This document shows positions 8,314 to 17,131 of a stretch of 64,000 nt of DNA, one piece after another (position 1 is the stretch's first letter; each line of letters opens with the position of its first letter). The stretch spans positions 41,632-105,631 of the forward strand of contig JAEUQA010000051.1 in the NCBI GenBank assembly GCA_016789845.1, given 5' to 3'. The stretch is from Chromatiales bacterium. GTDB lineage: Bacteria; Pseudomonadota; Gammaproteobacteria; Steroidobacterales; GCA-2729495. Position numbers and translations under genes: made by a program. The notes below the pieces were generated by a model. The model was not told the origin of the DNA, did no database searches, and saw only the letters and a program-made list of their open reading frames with translations.

Positions 8314-9507
8314 ATGGATCCCAGGGCATTCAAGCCGAACCCTGCCGGCAAGCTGGTCCGCACGGCCCAGGGCTACCAGGCCTTTGTGCCCAGTGCGCTG
8401 CCGCCGAAGATCCAGTACACCCCGGAGCTGGTCCTGCTGCTCTCCCGTGCCGACGCGGCTCTCAGCGAGCTTTCGGGCCTGGTCGGCCACCTGCCCAATC
8501 CGGATCTGATTATCACCCCGTATGTGCGCCGGGAGGCACTGCTGTCCAGCCGGATCGAGGGCACCCAGGCGAGCCTGGCGGACGTGCTGCTGGAGGAAGC
8601 GCAGGGCAGTCGCCCCGACCCGGGCCGGCGGGACGTCCGGGAGGTCCTGAACTACGGTGCCGCCCTCTATCGGGGCATTGAAGAGCTGAAGACCCTGCCC
8701 CTGTCGCTGCGCCTGGTAAAGAACCTGCATCGCGCCCTGTTCCAAAGCCTCAATGTGCCCCAGGTGACGGCGGGCGAGTTCCGGCGGACCCAGAACTGGA
8801 TCGGTCCCACCGGCAGCACCCTGGCGACGGCCGCGTACGTGCCGCCGCCCGCCCCCCAGATGCACGAGGCGCTGGACCGTTGGGAACGGTCCCTGCACGA
8901 GCGTGACACCTTCCCGGACCTGGTGCAGTGCGCCCTGATGCACGAGCAGTTCGAGACGATCCATCCGTTCATCGACGGCAACGGGCGGATCGGCCGCCTG
9001 CTGATCACCCTGTTCCTCATCGAACGAGGGCGCCTGCGGGCGCCTGTGCTTTACCTCTCGGACTACATCGAGAGCCACCGGGACGAGTACTACGCCCGCC
9101 TGCAGCGGGTTCGGACCCATGGCGACCGGGACGCCTGGCTGCGGTTCTTCCTGCAGGGCATGGCAGAGACGGCCGGTCACGCGGTGCGACAGGCGAAGGC
9201 CCTGACGGACCTGAGGGAGCAGTGGCGGGAGAAGCTGGCGAAAACGCCGCGGGCGGCTGCCCTCCTGGACCGACTGTTTGCGAATCCCTATATCTCGGCC
9301 GCCGCCGCTGCCACCGTCCTGGATGTTAGTGTGCCAACCGCGCGCTCGACGATCGCGAGGCTGGAGAAGGCCGGCCTGCTGCGCGAGACGACACGCCGGA
9401 ACTGGGGCCGTATGTGGCTTGCCTCTCCGATCCTGGAAGCCCTGGAAACCAAAGTAGGAGCGCCGACCGGCGCGACCCGCAAGAGAAGCCGGAAAACGCG
9501 AACCTGA
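8314..9507 (+). CDS. Fic-family AMP transferase with C-terminal winged helix, 397 aa
   Basis: Fic proteins transfer AMP (or a related nucleotide moiety) to target proteins. The catalytic motif HPFIDGNGRIGR begins at His217. An N-terminal inhibitory helix motif S-x-x-x-E-G (Ser78 to Gly83, SSRIEG) makes this a class II, self-inhibited Fic with the inhibitory part in the same chain. The C-terminal third (about 300-380) has a winged-helix feel (AAAAATVLDVSVPTARSTIA), as in Fic-DNA-binding fusions. I place the start at the ATG at 8314; an earlier in-frame TTG at 8263 lies inside a palindrome. The last codons read through a REP element (VGAPTGAT). No antitoxin gene is adjacent. Confidence 0.9.
   Translation: MDPRAFKPNPAGKLVRTAQGYQAFVPSALPPKIQYTPELVLLLSRADAALSELSGLVGHLPNPDLIITPYVRREALLSSRIEGTQASLADVLLEEAQGSRPDPGRRDVREVLNYGAALYRGIEELKTLPLSLRLVKNLHRALFQSLNVPQVTAGEFRRTQNWIGPTGSTLATAAYVPPPAPQMHEALDRWERSLHERDTFPDLVQCALMHEQFETIHPFIDGNGRIGRLLITLFLIERGRLRAPVLYLSDYIESHRDEYYARLQRVRTHGDRDAWLRFFLQGMAETAGHAVRQAKALTDLREQWREKLAKTPRAAALLDRLFANPYISAAAAATVLDVSVPTARSTIARLEKAGLLRETTRRNWGRMWLASPILEALETKVGAPTGATRKRSRKTRT
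9454..9477 (+). repeat. REP element inside the 3' end of fic
   Basis: A 24-base REP copy lies within the coding frame of fic and contributes VGAPTGAT to its C-terminus. It is identical in core to the copies at 3576-3599 (reverse) and 8179-8202. Confidence 0.8.
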
Positions 9508-9510
9508 CTC

Positions 9511-11091
9511 ATGCAGACGCGCGCCAGTTTCGACGCCCTGATCATCGGCGCCGGCCACAACGGCCTCACCTGCGCCTGCTACCTGGCGAAGGCCGGGCTT
9601 AAGGTGGCCGTGTTCGAGCGGCGGCACGTGGTGGGCGGCGCCGCGGTCACCGAGGAGTTCCACCCGGGCTTCCGCAACTCCACGGCCAGCTACACCGTGA
9701 GCCTGCTGAATCCCAAGGTGATCAGGGACCTGCGGCTCGCGGAACACGGCCTGAAGATCCTGGAGCGGCCCTTCCAGAACTTCCTGGTGCTGCCGGACGG
9801 GGACGGCATGCTCGCGGGACCCGGGCTGGAGAAGACCGCGCCCGCGGTCGCGCGCTTCTCCCGCAAGGACGCGGCACGCCTGCCGGACTACTTCGCCATG
9901 CTGGACCGGGCCGTGCACCTCTTGCGCGATACCCTGCTCAGGACACCCCCAACCAACCTGCACCGGCTCCGGGACCTCTTCAGCGCCATCTCCTTCGGCC
10001 GGGATTTCCGCGCGCTGCCCCTCACGACCCAGCGGGAGATCCACGCGATCTTCACCCGCAGCGCCGGCGAGATGCTGGACAACTGGTTCGAGAGCGACCC
10101 CGTGAAGGCGCTGTACGGCTTCGACGCGGTGGTGGGCAACTACGCCAGCCCCTACACGCCCGGCAGCGCCTACGTGCTCCTGCACCACGCCTTCGGCGAG
10201 GTGAACGGCAAGACCGGCGTGTGGGGCCACGCGGTGGGTGGCATGGGTGCCATCACGGAGGCCATGGCCCGGGAAGCGGCACGCCTGGGCGTGCACATCG
10301 AGCTGGAGGCGCCCGTGCAGCGGGTGCTCACCGAGGCGGGCCACGTCACTGGCGTCGAGCTCGCCGACGGCCGGGTGTTCGATGCACTGCGGGTCGCGGC
10401 CAATGTCGGCCCGAAGCTGCTGTTCCTGAAGATGCTCGACCGGGAGGCGCTGCCGCCGGACTTCGTCGCCCACATGGAAGGCTGGCGCTGCGGCTCGGCC
10501 GTGTTCCGCATGAACGTCGCCTTGTCGGAACTGCCCCGCTTCGGCGACCGGCCCCCCGGCGATCACCTGGCCTCCGGCATCATCATCGGGCCATCACTGG
10601 CCTACATGGACCGGGCCTTCGCCGACGCGCGTCTCACCGGCATGTCCCGGGAGCCGGTGATCGAGATGCTGATTCCCTCGGTCCTGGACGACAGCCTGGC
10701 CCCGAAGGGCGCCCACGTGGCGAGCCTGTTTTGCCAGCACTTCGATTACCACCTGCCGGACGGCCGCAGCTGGCACGTCGCCCGGGACGAGGCCGCGGAC
10801 CTGATCATCGACACGGTGACGAAGCACGCCCCCAACTTCCGGGCCAGCGTGCTGGGCCGGCTCGCCCTGTCGCCCCTGGACCTGGAGGAGCGCTTCGGCC
10901 TCACGGGCGGCGACATCTTCCACGGTGCCCTGGGGCTGGACCAGCTGTGGGCGGCACGGCCGGCGCTGGGCTACGGGGACTACCGGACGCCGATCCGGGG
11001 GCTGTACCTGTGCGGGTCCGGGGCACACCCGGGCGGCGGAGTGACCGGCGTGCCGGGGCACAACGCGGCGCGGGAGATCCTCCGGGACTGA
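9511..11091 (+). CDS. FAD-dependent oxidoreductase, phytoene-desaturase-like (PYROXD2/COG1233 type), 526 aa
   Basis: Predicted flavoprotein. The N-terminal dinucleotide-binding motif is at residues 12-18 (GAGHNGL), followed by the acidic ribose contact (FERRHVVGG). The C-terminal FAD-contacting segment reads LCGSGAHPGGGVTG. The mix resembles the phytoene-desaturase-related family that includes human PYROXD2 and many bacterial proteins whose substrate is unknown. There is no carotenoid gene nearby, so carotenoid desaturation is unsupported. It begins three bases after the fic stop codon and could be co-transcribed with it; the functional link is unclear. Confidence 0.88.
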   Translation: MQTRASFDALIIGAGHNGLTCACYLAKAGLKVAVFERRHVVGGAAVTEEFHPGFRNSTASYTVSLLNPKVIRDLRLAEHGLKILERPFQNFLVLPDGDGMLAGPGLEKTAPAVARFSRKDAARLPDYFAMLDRAVHLLRDTLLRTPPTNLHRLRDLFSAISFGRDFRALPLTTQREIHAIFTRSAGEMLDNWFESDPVKALYGFDAVVGNYASPYTPGSAYVLLHHAFGEVNGKTGVWGHAVGGMGAITEAMAREAARLGVHIELEAPVQRVLTEAGHVTGVELADGRVFDALRVAANVGPKLLFLKMLDREALPPDFVAHMEGWRCGSAVFRMNVALSELPRFGDRPPGDHLASGIIIGPSLAYMDRAFADARLTGMSREPVIEMLIPSVLDDSLAPKGAHVASLFCQHFDYHLPDGRSWHVARDEAADLIIDTVTKHAPNFRASVLGRLALSPLDLEERFGLTGGDIFHGALGLDQLWAARPALGYGDYRTPIRGLYLCGSGAHPGGGVTGVPGHNAAREILRD

Positions 11092-11113
11092 ACAACTGCC
11101 CTTGGAGAAGACC

Positions 11114-11827
11114 ATGATTAGGATTCGAATGAATCGGCGCCTGACTCCGGTGCGCCGCTGCCTGCCCTTTGTAGGGATTCTCCTGGCCACGATGATCGTG
11201 CCGCTTCGCAGTCTCGCGGAGCCGCCCGAATTCAAGACTGCCGACCAGCGGATGCTCTATCACTGGGGCACGTCGATTGCCGATGAGCTTGCCAATGTGG
11301 GAGCCTCGGATCCCAGGGAGCTTGAGTGGATCTTTCGCGGGATGAGTGACCGCGTCGCCGGCAAGTCCCCACCCTTTACGGCGGCCGAACTCTCGAACCT
11401 CACCAACTACCTGCTGGACCGGATCCAGAAGAACGGCGTCGCCGAGCAGGCACGGTCGGTGGCGTACGTGACAGGAAAAGCGAAAGAGCCGAACGCTGTC
11501 GTGACCAGGAGCGGCCTCGTTTACCGCGAGATCGCCAAGGGCAAGGGCGCCCAGGCCTCGAAGACCTCGACGGTCAAGGTGGCCTACGTGGGCAGGCTGC
11601 GCAATGGCTGGGTGTTCGATAGCTCGCGACAGCGGGGCGCTCCGCTGGATACAGCACTTTCCGCTGTGATTCCCTGCTGGCAGGAAGCCATTCCCATGAT
11701 GAAGGTGGGTGGCAAGGCCTCGATCACCTGCCCGCCCGCGCTGGCCTACGGTGATGGCGGTACGCACAACATTCCACCCGGCTCGGCCCTGACCTTCGAG
11801 GTGGACCTCCTGGGGGTCGGAAAGTGA
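11114..11827 (+). CDS. Exported FKBP-type peptidyl-prolyl cis-trans isomerase, 237 aa
   Basis: Predicted periplasmic or outer-membrane-associated prolyl isomerase. An N-terminal signal sequence (about residues 14-35, hydrophobic stretch FVGILLATMIVPL) precedes a helical dimerisation region, then a C-terminal FKBP domain of about 105 residues with VKVAYVGRL, GWVFDSS, and a C-terminal GTHNIPPGSALTFEVDLL segment. The architecture is that of FkpA/Mip. I chose the ATG at 11114, preceded by GGAGAA at proper spacing, over an in-frame TTG at 11102. The gene converges on the DGQHR gene with only seven bases between stop codons. Confidence 0.9.
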   Translation: MIRIRMNRRLTPVRRCLPFVGILLATMIVPLRSLAEPPEFKTADQRMLYHWGTSIADELANVGASDPRELEWIFRGMSDRVAGKSPPFTAAELSNLTNYLLDRIQKNGVAEQARSVAYVTGKAKEPNAVVTRSGLVYREIAKGKGAQASKTSTVKVAYVGRLRNGWVFDSSRQRGAPLDTALSAVIPCWQEAIPMMKVGGKASITCPPALAYGDGGTHNIPPGSALTFEVDLLGVGK

Positions 11828-11834
11828 GGCCCGG

Positions 11835-12968
11835 CTAGTCGTCCTGGCCCTTGCGGGGCTTGACCTCGATGCGGGCGCTGCGGGCCAGTTCCCGGTGGAT
11901 GCGGCCGACCCGCTCGATCTGCCCCTTGGCCGGGAAGCGCTCGTAGAAGCCCTCGGCGCGAAAGTCCCGCACCCGCTCGGCCCAGGGGGCCAGCCGCTTC
12001 TGCCAGCGCTGCTGGCGGCCCTCGGCCGGCTCCGCGTCCTCCCGGCAGAGGTCGAAGCAGACGCGCAGCATGGCCTTGATGGTGACGGGTCGCGTGACCA
12101 TGGAGTTCGGGTTGCCCCAGGCCTCGCCCCAGACCTTCTCCGCGGCCTTCAGGAAATCCCGCACCCGCTCGTAGTAACGCTCGGTGTCCCGGGCCAGGTT
12201 GCCGCGACGGGCCAGGCTGCGCCAGTCGGCCTGGGCCCACTTGTGCAGCTCGCTGAAGAGCTCGGCCTGCAGGATCCACTTCTCCTGCTTGCTGCGGTTG
12301 CCGAGGCGGTTGATCTTGTAGCGCAGGGGGCTGTCGCCCGCGTGGTACAGCCGCTCCACGATCCTGGCGGCGAACTTCTTGTCGGGCGCCGCCCAGGAGA
12401 CGCGCTCGTACAGGTCGACCAGGTGGCTCTTGTTGATGCGCGTCGGCGTCGAGTTGATGATGACGAACATCTCCGTGGCAAAGTCCTCGCTCTTGCCATC
12501 GAAGATCACGCAGGGCACGTGCAGGGTTTTCGCGTCCTGCGGGCGTTCCTTGCCGTAGAAATGGAGCGCCGCGAGCCGGTGCTGCCCGTCGATGATGAGA
12601 TAACGTCCCTGGGGCACTTCCAGATTCCCCACGCTCTCGTACCGGTCCAGGGGGTCGAAGCGGAGGGTCTCGGCGGTGAACAGCAGGACCGTGCCGGGAA
12701 TTGGCGGCTGGCTCACCGCCGTGTCGTAGAAGTTCTTGATGGCCGCGACCTTGCTCTTCGAGAGCTGCCGCTGGAATGCCTTGTCGGTGGCCTCGATGCG
12801 GGCGATGAACTGGCCGACTTCGTCGCCGCTGCCAACCTCCTCCGCGGCGATCCTGTCGCCCTCGGCATAGAAGCGGCTGATGAACCTGACCTTCTCGAGC
12901 AGGTCGGCGGCCGGGTAGGCGACGAAGTAGAAGACGCTGTCTTTCTGCCTTACGCGGGTTGCCAGCAT
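11835..12968 (-). CDS. DGQHR-domain protein (DndB-like family), 377 aa
   Basis: The motif IDGQHRLAAL (Asp127 to Arg131) identifies the DGQHR superfamily, whose best-known members are DndB and DpdB, linked to modified-DNA systems; many members are orphans. Other family-like blocks are MFVIINSTPTRINKSHL and LLFTAETLRFDP. No dndCDE or other modification or restriction gene is present, so a role in DNA phosphorothioation is not supported. I place the start at the ATG at 12968. Upstream sequence in the same frame includes the trp leader region and is unlikely to be coding. A TACTAT hexamer ends six bases before that ATG, so the transcript may be nearly leaderless. Confidence 0.85.
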   Translation of the reverse strand: MLATRVRQKDSVFYFVAYPAADLLEKVRFISRFYAEGDRIAAEEVGSGDEVGQFIARIEATDKAFQRQLSKSKVAAIKNFYDTAVSQPPIPGTVLLFTAETLRFDPLDRYESVGNLEVPQGRYLIIDGQHRLAALHFYGKERPQDAKTLHVPCVIFDGKSEDFATEMFVIINSTPTRINKSHLVDLYERVSWAAPDKKFAARIVERLYHAGDSPLRYKINRLGNRSKQEKWILQAELFSELHKWAQADWRSLARRGNLARDTERYYERVRDFLKAAEKVWGEAWGNPNSMVTRPVTIKAMLRVCFDLCREDAEPAEGRQQRWQKRLAPWAERVRDFRAEGFYERFPAKGQIERVGRIHRELARSARIEVKPRKGQDD

Positions 12969-13031
12969 GCCCGGATAGTACACGAGGCCGGACCGGTCCC
13001 GCCCGCCTGCCGGATGCGGCCATCCGCCGCC

Positions 13032-13069
13032 TTGACGGCCCCCGAAGCCCCCGTGGATACTTGCAGTAT
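13032..13069 (+). promoter_or_regulatory. trp operon promoter and overlapping palindrome
   Basis: TTGACG at 13032-13037 and GATACT at 13056-13061 with an 18-base spacer form a plausible sigma-70 promoter. Transcription would then begin at or next to the trpL ATG at 13068. A perfect 13-base palindrome, ATACT-TGC-AGTAT, covers 13057-13069 across the -10 box and start point, a good place for a repressor. It does not match the E. coli TrpR operator closely. Confidence 0.6.
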
Positions 13070-13142
13070 GGACAAGCTTCCGGTAACCCGCGGCTGGTGG
13101 TGGCGCCCCATGGCACTCTCCGCAAGGAGCGGCTTGGCGTAG
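13068..13142 (+). CDS. trpL: trp operon leader peptide, 24 aa
   Basis: Short frame MDKLPVTRGWWWRPMALSAR plus GLA-type ending. Codons 10-12 (13095-13103) are three tandem TGG tryptophan codons. It is followed 39 bases later by a terminator hairpin and then trpE, the classic attenuation layout: ribosome stalling at the Trp codons under starvation would change the RNA fold and allow read-through. There is no Shine-Dalgarno upstream, and the predicted transcription start coincides with the ATG, so translation may be leaderless, as reported for trpL of Sinorhizobium meliloti. Confidence 0.88.
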   Translation: MDKLPVTRGWWWRPMALSARSGLA

Positions 13143-13181
13143 CCCGTCCCCCAACACGTTAGAAGGCGAGCAACCCCAATG

Positions 13182-13214
13182 ACCCATCCTCGCGGCAGCG
13201 ACGATGGGTTTTTT
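13182..13214 (+). terminator. trp attenuator (intrinsic terminator)
   Basis: Arms ACCCATCctcg (13182-13192) and cgacGATGGGT (from 13199 to 13209) form a stem with one mismatch, followed by TTTTTT and a second T run. The upstream segment GCGAG at 13166-13170 can pair with CTCGC inside the left arm and might serve as a weak antiterminator; that pairing is a guess without folding. Placement between trpL and trpE supports an attenuation role. Confidence 0.85.
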
Positions 13215-13246
13215 AGTTTTTGACGCCCGCAAAGACCGCCGACACC

Positions 13247-14638
13247 ATGCAGCCACCTTTCGACATCGCCGCCGACCTGGACACCCCGGTGTCCACCTGG
13301 CTCAAGCTGGCGCCGTTGCAGCCCCGGTACCTGCTGGAGAGCGTCGAGGGTGGCGCGCACCTGGCCCGGTATTCCTTCCTCGGCTTCGGCAAGGCCGTGG
13401 AATTCCGGCTGGACGCCACGGGCATGCTCTCCGGCGGCCAGCGGCATCCCCGGCCTGCCGGGCGGGACGAGCTGCTCGCGGCCTTGCGCGCCACGCTCGC
13501 CATGGCGCCGCGGCTTGCCCCGGCGATCCCCGACCTGCCCTTCGCCGGCGGCCTCGTGGGCGTCGCGGGCTACGACCTGGTGCGCTACTTCGAGCGGCTG
13601 CCCAACGCGCCGCAGAGCCCCGACAACCCCGTGGCGCCCGAGGCCGCCTACCTTGCCGCCGAATCGCTGCTCGTGTTCGATCACCTGACCCGCCGGATCG
13701 CGCTGCTCCACGCGGGTCCCGAGGACGAGCGGAAGAAGCTGCGGGGCCAGGTGATCCAGCTCCTGCGCGGGGCACTGCCGCCCGCGCCGCCGAAGGGCAG
13801 CCACACGCCCGCGGCCCAGAGCCTGAGCAGTGACCAGTTCATGCGTGCCGTGGCCGCCAGCAAGGGCTCCATCGCCAGGGGCGACGTCTACCAGCTGGTG
13901 CTGTCGGTGCAGTTCACGGGCAGGCACACGCTGTCGCCCTTCGAGACCTACCGGGCGCTCCGGCTGCTGAACCCGTCGCCCTACATGTTCTTCGTGGACC
14001 TGGGCGACATCCAGGTCGCGGGCTCGTCGCCCGAGGCGCTGGTGAAGCTGCGGCGCGGGCACGCCTCGCTGCGGCCGATCGCCGGCACGCGGCCCCGCGG
14101 GGCGACCCCGGAGCAGGATTCCAGCCACGAGCAGTCGCTGCTGGCCGACGAGAAGGAGAACGCCGAGCACGTGATGCTGGTGGATCTCGCCCGCAACGAC
14201 CTGGGGCGCGTGGCTTCTGCGGGATCGGTGTACGTGGACCCCTACCGCTGCATCGAGCGCTACAGCCACGTCATGCACATCGTCAGCGGTGTGCAGGGCG
14301 AGCTCGCCGCGGGGAAGGATGCCTTCGATCTCTTCGCCGCCGCCTTTCCCGCAGGGACCCTCGTCGGCGCGCCGAAGGTGCGGGCCATGGAGCTCATCGA
14401 CGAGCTCGAGCCCGTGCGCCGCGGCCTGTACGCCGGCACGGTGGGCTACTTCGGCAGCAATGGCGACATGGACCAGGCCATCGCCATCCGCACGCTGATC
14501 TTCCGGGGCGACACCTACCAGTACCAGGCCGGCGCCGGCATCGTGGCCGACAGCGTGCCCGAGAGCGAATACAACGAGGTGCTGGCCAAGAGCGAGATCC
14601 TGCGCCGGTCCCTCTCCATCGCGGAGGAAGGGCTGTGA
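13247..14638 (+). CDS. trpE: Anthranilate synthase component I, 463 aa
   Basis: Catalyses chorismate plus ammonia to anthranilate, the first committed step of tryptophan synthesis. The C-terminal chorismate-binding domain is clear: [38 protein letters not shown] and a final [14 protein letters not shown]. The N-terminus includes LLESVEGG, matching the Leu-Glu-Ser motif that binds feedback-inhibiting tryptophan. I use the ATG at 13247; an in-frame TTG at 13220 lies in the T tail of the attenuator. The Shine-Dalgarno is weak. The GTG start of trpG overlaps the stop codon. Confidence 0.96.
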   Translation: MQPPFDIAADLDTPVSTWLKLAPLQPRYLLESVEGGAHLARYSFLGFGKAVEFRLDATGMLSGGQRHPRPAGRDELLAALRATLAMAPRLAPAIPDLPFAGGLVGVAGYDLVRYFERLPNAPQSPDNPVAPEAAYLAAESLLVFDHLTRRIALLHAGPEDERKKLRGQVIQLLRGALPPAPPKGSHTPAAQSLSSDQFMRAVAASKGSIARGDVYQLVLSVQFTGRHTLSPFETYRALRLLNPSPYMFFVDLGDIQVAGSSPEALVKLRRGHASLRPIAGTRPRGATPEQDSSHEQSLLADEKENAEHVMLVDLARNDLGRVASAGSVYVDPYRCIERYSHVMHIVSGVQGELAAGKDAFDLFAAAFPAGTLVGAPKVRAMELIDELEPVRRGLYAGTVGYFGSNGDMDQAIAIRTLIFRGDTYQYQAGAGIVADSVPESEYNEVLAKSEILRRSLSIAEEGL

Positions 14639-15246
14639 ATGCCACTCACGTCTCCACGGCGCGTCCCCGGCTGCTGCTCATCGACAACTACGACTCCTTC
14701 ACCTACAACCTGGTGCAGGCCTTCCTGGTGCTGGGCGCCGAGGTGCTGGTGTACCGGAACGACGAACTGACCGTCGAGCAGGCGCTCGCCCTCAAGCCGA
14801 CCCACCTGTGCATCTCGCCCGGCCCGGGCCGTCCGGATGACGCGGGCGTGTCGCTGCAGATGCTGGCGGCCTTCGAGGGCCGTGTGCCGGTGCTCGGTGT
14901 GTGCCTCGGCCACCAGTCCCTGGTGCAGCACTTCGGCGGGCGCATCGTGTCGGCGGACCGGCTGATGCACGGCAAGACCTCCATGATCGACCACGACGGC
15001 CGCACCATCTACGAGGGGCTGACCAATCCCTTCCAGGCGGGCCGCTACCATTCCCTGGCCGCGGAGGCCGCCAGCCTGCCCGCCGTGCTGGAGATCACGG
15101 CACGCAGCGAGCGGGGCGAGATCATGGGCGTCCGCCACCGGCAGCTGCCGATGGAGGGCGTACAGTTCCATCCCGAGAGCGTGCTCACCCCCGAGGGCAA
15201 TCGCTTGCTGGGCAACTTCCTCGCGATGACGGCCCGGCCGTCATGA
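14635..15246 (+). CDS. trpG: Anthranilate synthase component II (glutamine amidotransferase), 203 aa
   Basis: Releases ammonia from glutamine for TrpE. Class I amidotransferase triad is intact: Cys90 in GVCLGHQ, His179 and Glu181 in QFHPES. The oxyanion motif SPGPGRP is also present. Start is the GTG at 14635, overlapping the trpE stop as GTGA. In many beta- and gammaproteobacteria a single TrpG/PabA serves both anthranilate and p-aminobenzoate synthesis; its place inside the operon favours the tryptophan role. Confidence 0.96.
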   Translation: MNATHVSTARPRLLLIDNYDSFTYNLVQAFLVLGAEVLVYRNDELTVEQALALKPTHLCISPGPGRPDDAGVSLQMLAAFEGRVPVLGVCLGHQSLVQHFGGRIVSADRLMHGKTSMIDHDGRTIYEGLTNPFQAGRYHSLAAEAASLPAVLEITARSERGEIMGVRHRQLPMEGVQFHPESVLTPEGNRLLGNFLAMTARPS

Positions 15247-16262
15247 CCACCCTCACCGCGAGGCTCGAGCATCTCCTGGCGGGCAGGGAACTGTCCGAAG
15301 CCGACGCCGGCGAGCTGCTGCGCGCCCTCACCGACGAGAACCTGCCGCCCCCCATGGCCGCCGCGTTGCTCGTTGCGCTCCGGGCCAAGGGCGAGACGGC
15401 GGCGGAAGTGCGCGGATTCGCCACGGCCATGCGGGGCCTCGCCCGCCGCTTCGACCTGCCGCCGGGCCTGCCGGCCGCTGACATTGTGGGCACCGGTGGC
15501 GACGGGTCCGGCAGCCTGAACCTCTCCACCGGCGCGGCCCTGCTCGCGGCGGCCTGCGGCCTGCCGGTGATCAAGCACGGCAACCGATCCGTCTCGTCGA
15601 AGTCCGGCAGCGCGGACGTGCTGGAAGCGCTCGGCATCACCCTCCCGGTTGACCCGGCCGCGGCCCGGGCGCTGCTCGACGCCACGAACTTCACGTTCCT
15701 CTTCGCGCCCAACTTCCATCCCGCGATGAAGGCCATCGCGCCGGTGCGCCGGGCGCTTGGGGTGCGCACCGTATTCAACATCCTGGGGCCGCTCACCAAC
15801 CCCGCGGCGCCGCCCTTCTCCATGATCGGCGCCTTCGACCTGCCCACGGCGCGGCTGCTGGCTGATACGCTGGCGGGCATGCCCATCCAGCGCTGCTTCG
15901 TCGTGCACGGCGAGCCCGGCTGGGACGAGGCGACGCCCGTGGGCCCGTTCACCGTGTTCGACGTGCGGCCCGGGTTGGTGCGGCGGCAGAAGCGCGATCC
16001 GGCCCACTACGGCACGCCCCGGTGCCTGCCCTCGGATCTGGAGGGCGGCGACGCGGCCACCAACGCGCGGGCCATCGAGGACGTGCTGACGGGCCGGGAT
16101 ACCGGCCCGCACCGGGACGCGCTGGTGCTTGGCGCAGGCCTCGCCCTGGACCTCACCGGTCGCGCCCGCGGCTTGCGCCGTGGTGTCGAGCTGGCCCGCC
16201 GGACGCTGGCCTCGGGCGGTGGCGGCGCGCTGCTGGACCGCCTGCGGGCGCACAAGCCATGA
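15243..16262 (+). CDS. trpD: Anthranilate phosphoribosyltransferase, 339 aa
   Basis: Joins anthranilate to PRPP. The PRPP site [15 protein letters not shown] (about residues 82-96) and the anthranilate/metal segment [25 protein letters not shown] block are both present. It is a stand-alone protein, not fused to TrpG as in enterics. Start ATG at 15243 overlaps the trpG stop as ATGA. Length is normal. Confidence 0.96.
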   Translation: MTTLTARLEHLLAGRELSEADAGELLRALTDENLPPPMAAALLVALRAKGETAAEVRGFATAMRGLARRFDLPPGLPAADIVGTGGDGSGSLNLSTGAALLAAACGLPVIKHGNRSVSSKSGSADVLEALGITLPVDPAAARALLDATNFTFLFAPNFHPAMKAIAPVRRALGVRTVFNILGPLTNPAAPPFSMIGAFDLPTARLLADTLAGMPIQRCFVVHGEPGWDEATPVGPFTVFDVRPGLVRRQKRDPAHYGTPRCLPSDLEGGDAATNARAIEDVLTGRDTGPHRDALVLGAGLALDLTGRARGLRRGVELARRTLASGGGGALLDRLRAHKP

Positions 16263-17131
16263 GCGCCGCGGCCGGCAATTTCCTCGCCAGGATGGCGGCG
16301 AGCAGCCGCGTCCGCTCCGACGCGGCCGAGACGCGCCGCCCGGCCGAACCCCTTGCCCGGCGGGCGAGCCGGTTGCCGCCCCCGCCGGCGCTTCGCCTGT
16401 CACCCCAGGGCTTCGACCTCATTGCCGAGGTGAAGCGCCGCTCCCCCTCCGCAGGCAACCTGGCCGCCAGCGCGCTGCGGATCGCCGCCCAGGCCCGCAA
16501 CTACGTGCAGGGTGGTGCCGTTGCGCTGTCGGTGCTGACCGAGCCCGAGGAGTTCGCCGGCGACCTGGCCCACCTGAAGGAAGTCGCCGCCGCGGCCACC
16601 GTGCCCGCCATGCGCAAGGACTTCCTGGTGTCTCCCTACCAGCTGCTGGAGGCGCGCGTGGCCGGCGCCGGCGGCGTGCTGCTCATCGCGGCGATGCTGG
16701 GGGACCGGGAGCTCCGGGAGATGCTGCGCGCCACGCACCAGCTCGGGCTGTTCGCGCTCGTCGAGGTCTTCGACAGGCCGGACCTGGACCGGGCCGTGGC
16801 CGTCATAAGGGCCGCCGGCCCCGCCGTTGTCGATGGCCGCTGCCGCACGTTGCTCGGCGTGAACTGCCGGGACCTGCGCACCCTGCAGGTGGACTTCGGA
16901 CGCTTCGCCGGGCTCGCGCCGCACCTGCCCCGGGGCGTGCCCACGGTCGCCGAGAGCGGCGTCGAGTCCCCCGGCCAGGCCGCCCGGGTGGCTGGCCTGG
17001 GCTACGACGTGGCGCTGGTCGGTACCGCGCTGATGCGGGCCAGCGACCCTGGCCGGCTCGCCGGCGAGCTGCTGGCGGCGGGCCGGGCCTCCGCCTTCGA
17101 GTCGGCGGGACAGCTGGCACGTCGGTCGTGA
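16259..17131 (+). CDS. trpC: Indole-3-glycerol phosphate synthase, 290 aa
   Basis: Ring-closing decarboxylase of the pathway, a TIM barrel. Conserved blocks are IAEVKRRSPSAG (catalytic Lys), MRKDFLVSPYQLLEARVAGA, LGVNCRDLRTL and AESGVESP. It is about 20-30 residues longer than typical, with an extended N-terminus and an extra Ala/Gly-rich C-terminal tail. Start ATG at 16259 overlaps the trpD stop as ATGA. It is not fused to TrpF, unlike in E. coli. Confidence 0.95.
   Translation: MSAAAGNFLARMAASSRVRSDAAETRRPAEPLARRASRLPPPPALRLSPQGFDLIAEVKRRSPSAGNLAASALRIAAQARNYVQGGAVALSVLTEPEEFAGDLAHLKEVAAAATVPAMRKDFLVSPYQLLEARVAGAGGVLLIAAMLGDRELREMLRATHQLGLFALVEVFDRPDLDRAVAVIRAAGPAVVDGRCRTLLGVNCRDLRTLQVDFGRFAGLAPHLPRGVPTVAESGVESPGQAARVAGLGYDVALVGTALMRASDPGRLAGELLAAGRASAFESAGQLARRS

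Noticed and set aside
6030..8681. Very long open frame antisense to the PEP-carboxylase-like gene
   Set aside because: It is a by-product of high GC codon usage opposite a real gene; its composition (Arg/Gly/Pro/His-rich) is not protein-like and it crosses the fic start.
8314..9507. Fic as part of a toxin-antitoxin pair
   Set aside because: No small antitoxin gene is adjacent; the inhibitory motif SSRIEG is inside the same protein.
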